A stretch of DNA of 7,920 nucleotides from Helicobacter sp. (GTDB lineage Bacteria > Campylobacterota > Campylobacteria > Campylobacterales > Helicobacteraceae): assembly GCA_029264655.1 (NCBI GenBank), contig JARHZY010000005.1:1-7920 (forward strand), read 5' to 3'. Positions 6,913 through 7,920 of this stretch are shown piece by piece (position 1 is the stretch's first letter; each line of letters starts with the position of its first letter). The notes below the pieces were generated by a model that worked only from the letters and a program-made list of their open reading frames with translations, ran no database searches and was not told the origin of the DNA. Both the position numbers and the translations under genes were made by a program.

Positions 6913-7650
6913 ATGGAAGAGAAGTCAAGCCATTGGATTACTATATCAGATATGATGTCTGGTATTATGATGATTTTTATGATGATTGCCATTGCATTTA
7001 TGGTAACATTGGAGAATGAGAAAAAACAATTAGAGATTCAAAATGATAGAATGAGGGATTTAGCACAAAATTATTCAAACTTACAACAAGAGCTTTATAA
7101 GGATTTAATGCAGGAATTTGGTAAAGATTTAAAGAAATGGGATGCTTTTATTGATAAAGATACAACCATTAGATTCCAAAAACAAGATATTCTATTTGAT
7201 CTTGGACAAAAGAGAGTAAAAGAACGTTTTCAAAAAATTTTAGATGATTTTTTTCCTCGTTATGTGCGTATATTATATGGTGAAAAATATCGTGATTTTA
7301 TAGAAGATATACGCATAGAGGGGCATACTTCAAGAGATTGGGAAGGGGCACAATCCTTAGAGAGACGTTATTTGGGTAATGCGGAATTAAGTCAAGAGAG
7401 AGCATTTCAGGTATTAAAATATTGTTTTTCATTGCCAAGTATTACAGACAAACAAGAGTGGCTTATTAAACTATTACGTGCTAATGGTGTGAGTTTTGCA
7501 AAACCTCTTGCAAGCGATGAGCTATCTCGTCGCGTTGAGTTTCAGGCAAGTTTTAAAGCAAATGAACAGATTCAAAAGATATTGCAAGCTGGGCAAAATA
7601 GACAAAAAAATGATAAAAAGATAAATATAACAGACAAAAAAGAGAAATAG
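6913..7650 (+). CDS. ZorB-like MotB/OmpA-domain stator subunit (245 aa)
   Basis: This is the partner of the ZorA-like protein: a single-pass inner-membrane protein that would clamp the motor to peptidoglycan. A very short cytoplasmic N-terminus leads into one Met-rich transmembrane helix (about 9-31), which starts with WITISDMMSG. D13 sits where MotB and ZorB carry their essential proton-binding Asp. A charged linker (about 34-80) precedes an OmpA-C-like domain (about 85-215) with EGHT at 136-139, N156..LS..R163A, and RRVEF at 206-210, all typical of peptidoglycan-binding folds. The usual GHTD is GHTS here. The C-terminal 25 residues are Lys/Asn/Gln-rich and probably disordered. The start has AAGGG 6 bases upstream. 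The 25-bp gap after zorA indicates co-transcription. An ordinary flagellar MotB is unlikely because of the ZorA-type partner. Confidence 0.8.
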   Translation: MEEKSSHWITISDMMSGIMMIFMMIAIAFMVTLENEKKQLEIQNDRMRDLAQNYSNLQQELYKDLMQEFGKDLKKWDAFIDKDTTIRFQKQDILFDLGQKRVKERFQKILDDFFPRYVRILYGEKYRDFIEDIRIEGHTSRDWEGAQSLERRYLGNAELSQERAFQVLKYCFSLPSITDKQEWLIKLLRANGVSFAKPLASDELSRRVEFQASFKANEQIQKILQAGQNRQKNDKKINITDKKEK

Positions 7651-7659
7651 AATTTATTA

Positions 7660-7679
7660 TATATGCTCTATTGCATATA
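7660..7679 (+). terminator. Short hairpin after the ZorB-like gene
   Basis: TATATGC (7660-7666) and GCATATA (7673-7679) form a perfect 7-bp stem with a 6-base loop, 10 bases past the ZorB-like stop codon. No T-run follows, and the stem is AT-rich, so it is a weak terminator at best. A 5-bp stem (AATAG 7702-7706 with CTATT 7714-7718) follows. Read-through into the next gene is possible. Confidence 0.25.
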
Positions 7680-7742
7680 GATTAATGGTGTTATGCTAGT
7701 AAATAGCAACTACCTATTATTAATAAATCTAAAGAAAAAAGC

Positions 7743-7748
7743 TATAAT
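7743..7748 (+). promoter_or_regulatory. Candidate -10 box for the 7816 gene
   Basis: This is a perfect TATAAT about 67 bases before the ATG at 7816, inside the 165-bp gap after the ZorB-like gene. It follows AAGC, not TGn, so it is not an extended -10. It may mean that the downstream gene has its own promoter and is not solely read from the ZorAB-like operon. Confidence 0.4.
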
Positions 7749-7815
7749 GCTTTATATAACCATATAACCTATATCTTAACTTTTATAAGATAGAGAATCT
7801 TAAGGAAATAGCCCA

Positions 7816-7920
7816 ATGATATACATATTACTTCTTATTACAATTTCTACTATTCTTTCTTATCTAATCCTTAAATGTATATATAGAATTATCTTTAAAT
7901 CTAAAAAAAGAATTTCAAAA
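7816..7920 (+). CDS. N-terminus of a membrane-anchored protein, cut by the window end
   Basis: An ATG with AAGGA (7802-7806) 9 bases upstream opens a frame that stays open for 35 codons to the last base. The visible residues are one hydrophobic helix (about 2-22, MIYILLLITISTILSYLI) followed by a Lys/Arg-rich stretch (KSKKRISK), the pattern of an N-terminal anchor with a cytoplasmic remainder or of the first helix of a larger membrane protein. The family cannot be told. It sits in the same orientation, 165 bp after the ZorB-like gene, where Zorya systems usually encode their effector. However, known ZorC, ZorD and ZorE are not membrane-anchored as far as I know, so this would be a different protein. 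Confidence 0.6.
   Translation, partial: MIYILLLITISTILSYLILKCIYRIIFKSKKRISK

Noticed and set aside
3390..7650. Flagellar MotA/MotB or TolQ/TolR/ExbB/ExbD pair
   Set aside because: The channel subunit has three helices near the N-terminus and a tail of over 1000 residues, unlike MotA, TolQ and ExbB. The partner has a full OmpA-like domain, unlike TolR and ExbD. ZorAB is the best fit.

Overview
The window is strongly AT-rich. Its codon use (TTA, AAA, AGC, ACA) and its promoters, which have an extended -10 but no clear -35, look like a Campylobacterota genome, most likely an enterohepatic Helicobacter. That is a judgement from composition and gene style; no marker gene is present to prove it.

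Layout. Positions 1-503 hold no convincing gene. They contain a pair of near-identical 37-bp repeats, a partial third copy and a 10-bp hairpin. Two genes then run on the minus strand as a coupled pair: an unrecognised 269-residue protein (start 2525, stop 1716), followed 9 bp later by a 400-residue protein with a YfbR-like HD phosphohydrolase domain (start 1706, stop 504). A divergent intergenic region (2526-2709) separates them from a plus-strand operon. That operon encodes a six-helix membrane protein of unknown function (2710-3348), a 1165-residue ZorA-like MotA/TolQ/ExbB-type motor subunit with a very long cytoplasmic tail (3390-6887), and a ZorB-like MotB/OmpA-domain partner (6913-7650). 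A further gene with an N-terminal membrane anchor starts at 7816 and runs off the window.

How the genes fit together. ZorA and ZorB homologues form a proton-driven rotary stator in the inner membrane, and in Zorya anti-phage systems they work with cytoplasmic effectors (ZorC/ZorD or ZorE). The motor pair is clear here: three transmembrane helices plus tail in ZorA, and an N-terminal helix with an intramembrane Asp plus a peptidoglycan-binding domain in ZorB. No known Zorya effector lies inside the window. The notable features are the size of the ZorA tail, a clean 11-residue (hendecad) array within it, an uncharacterised polytopic protein heading the operon, and an unidentified membrane-anchored gene just downstream. 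Together they suggest either a variant Zorya system or a ZorAB-type motor with non-canonical partners. Whether the divergent HD-domain operon is functionally linked cannot be decided from this window.
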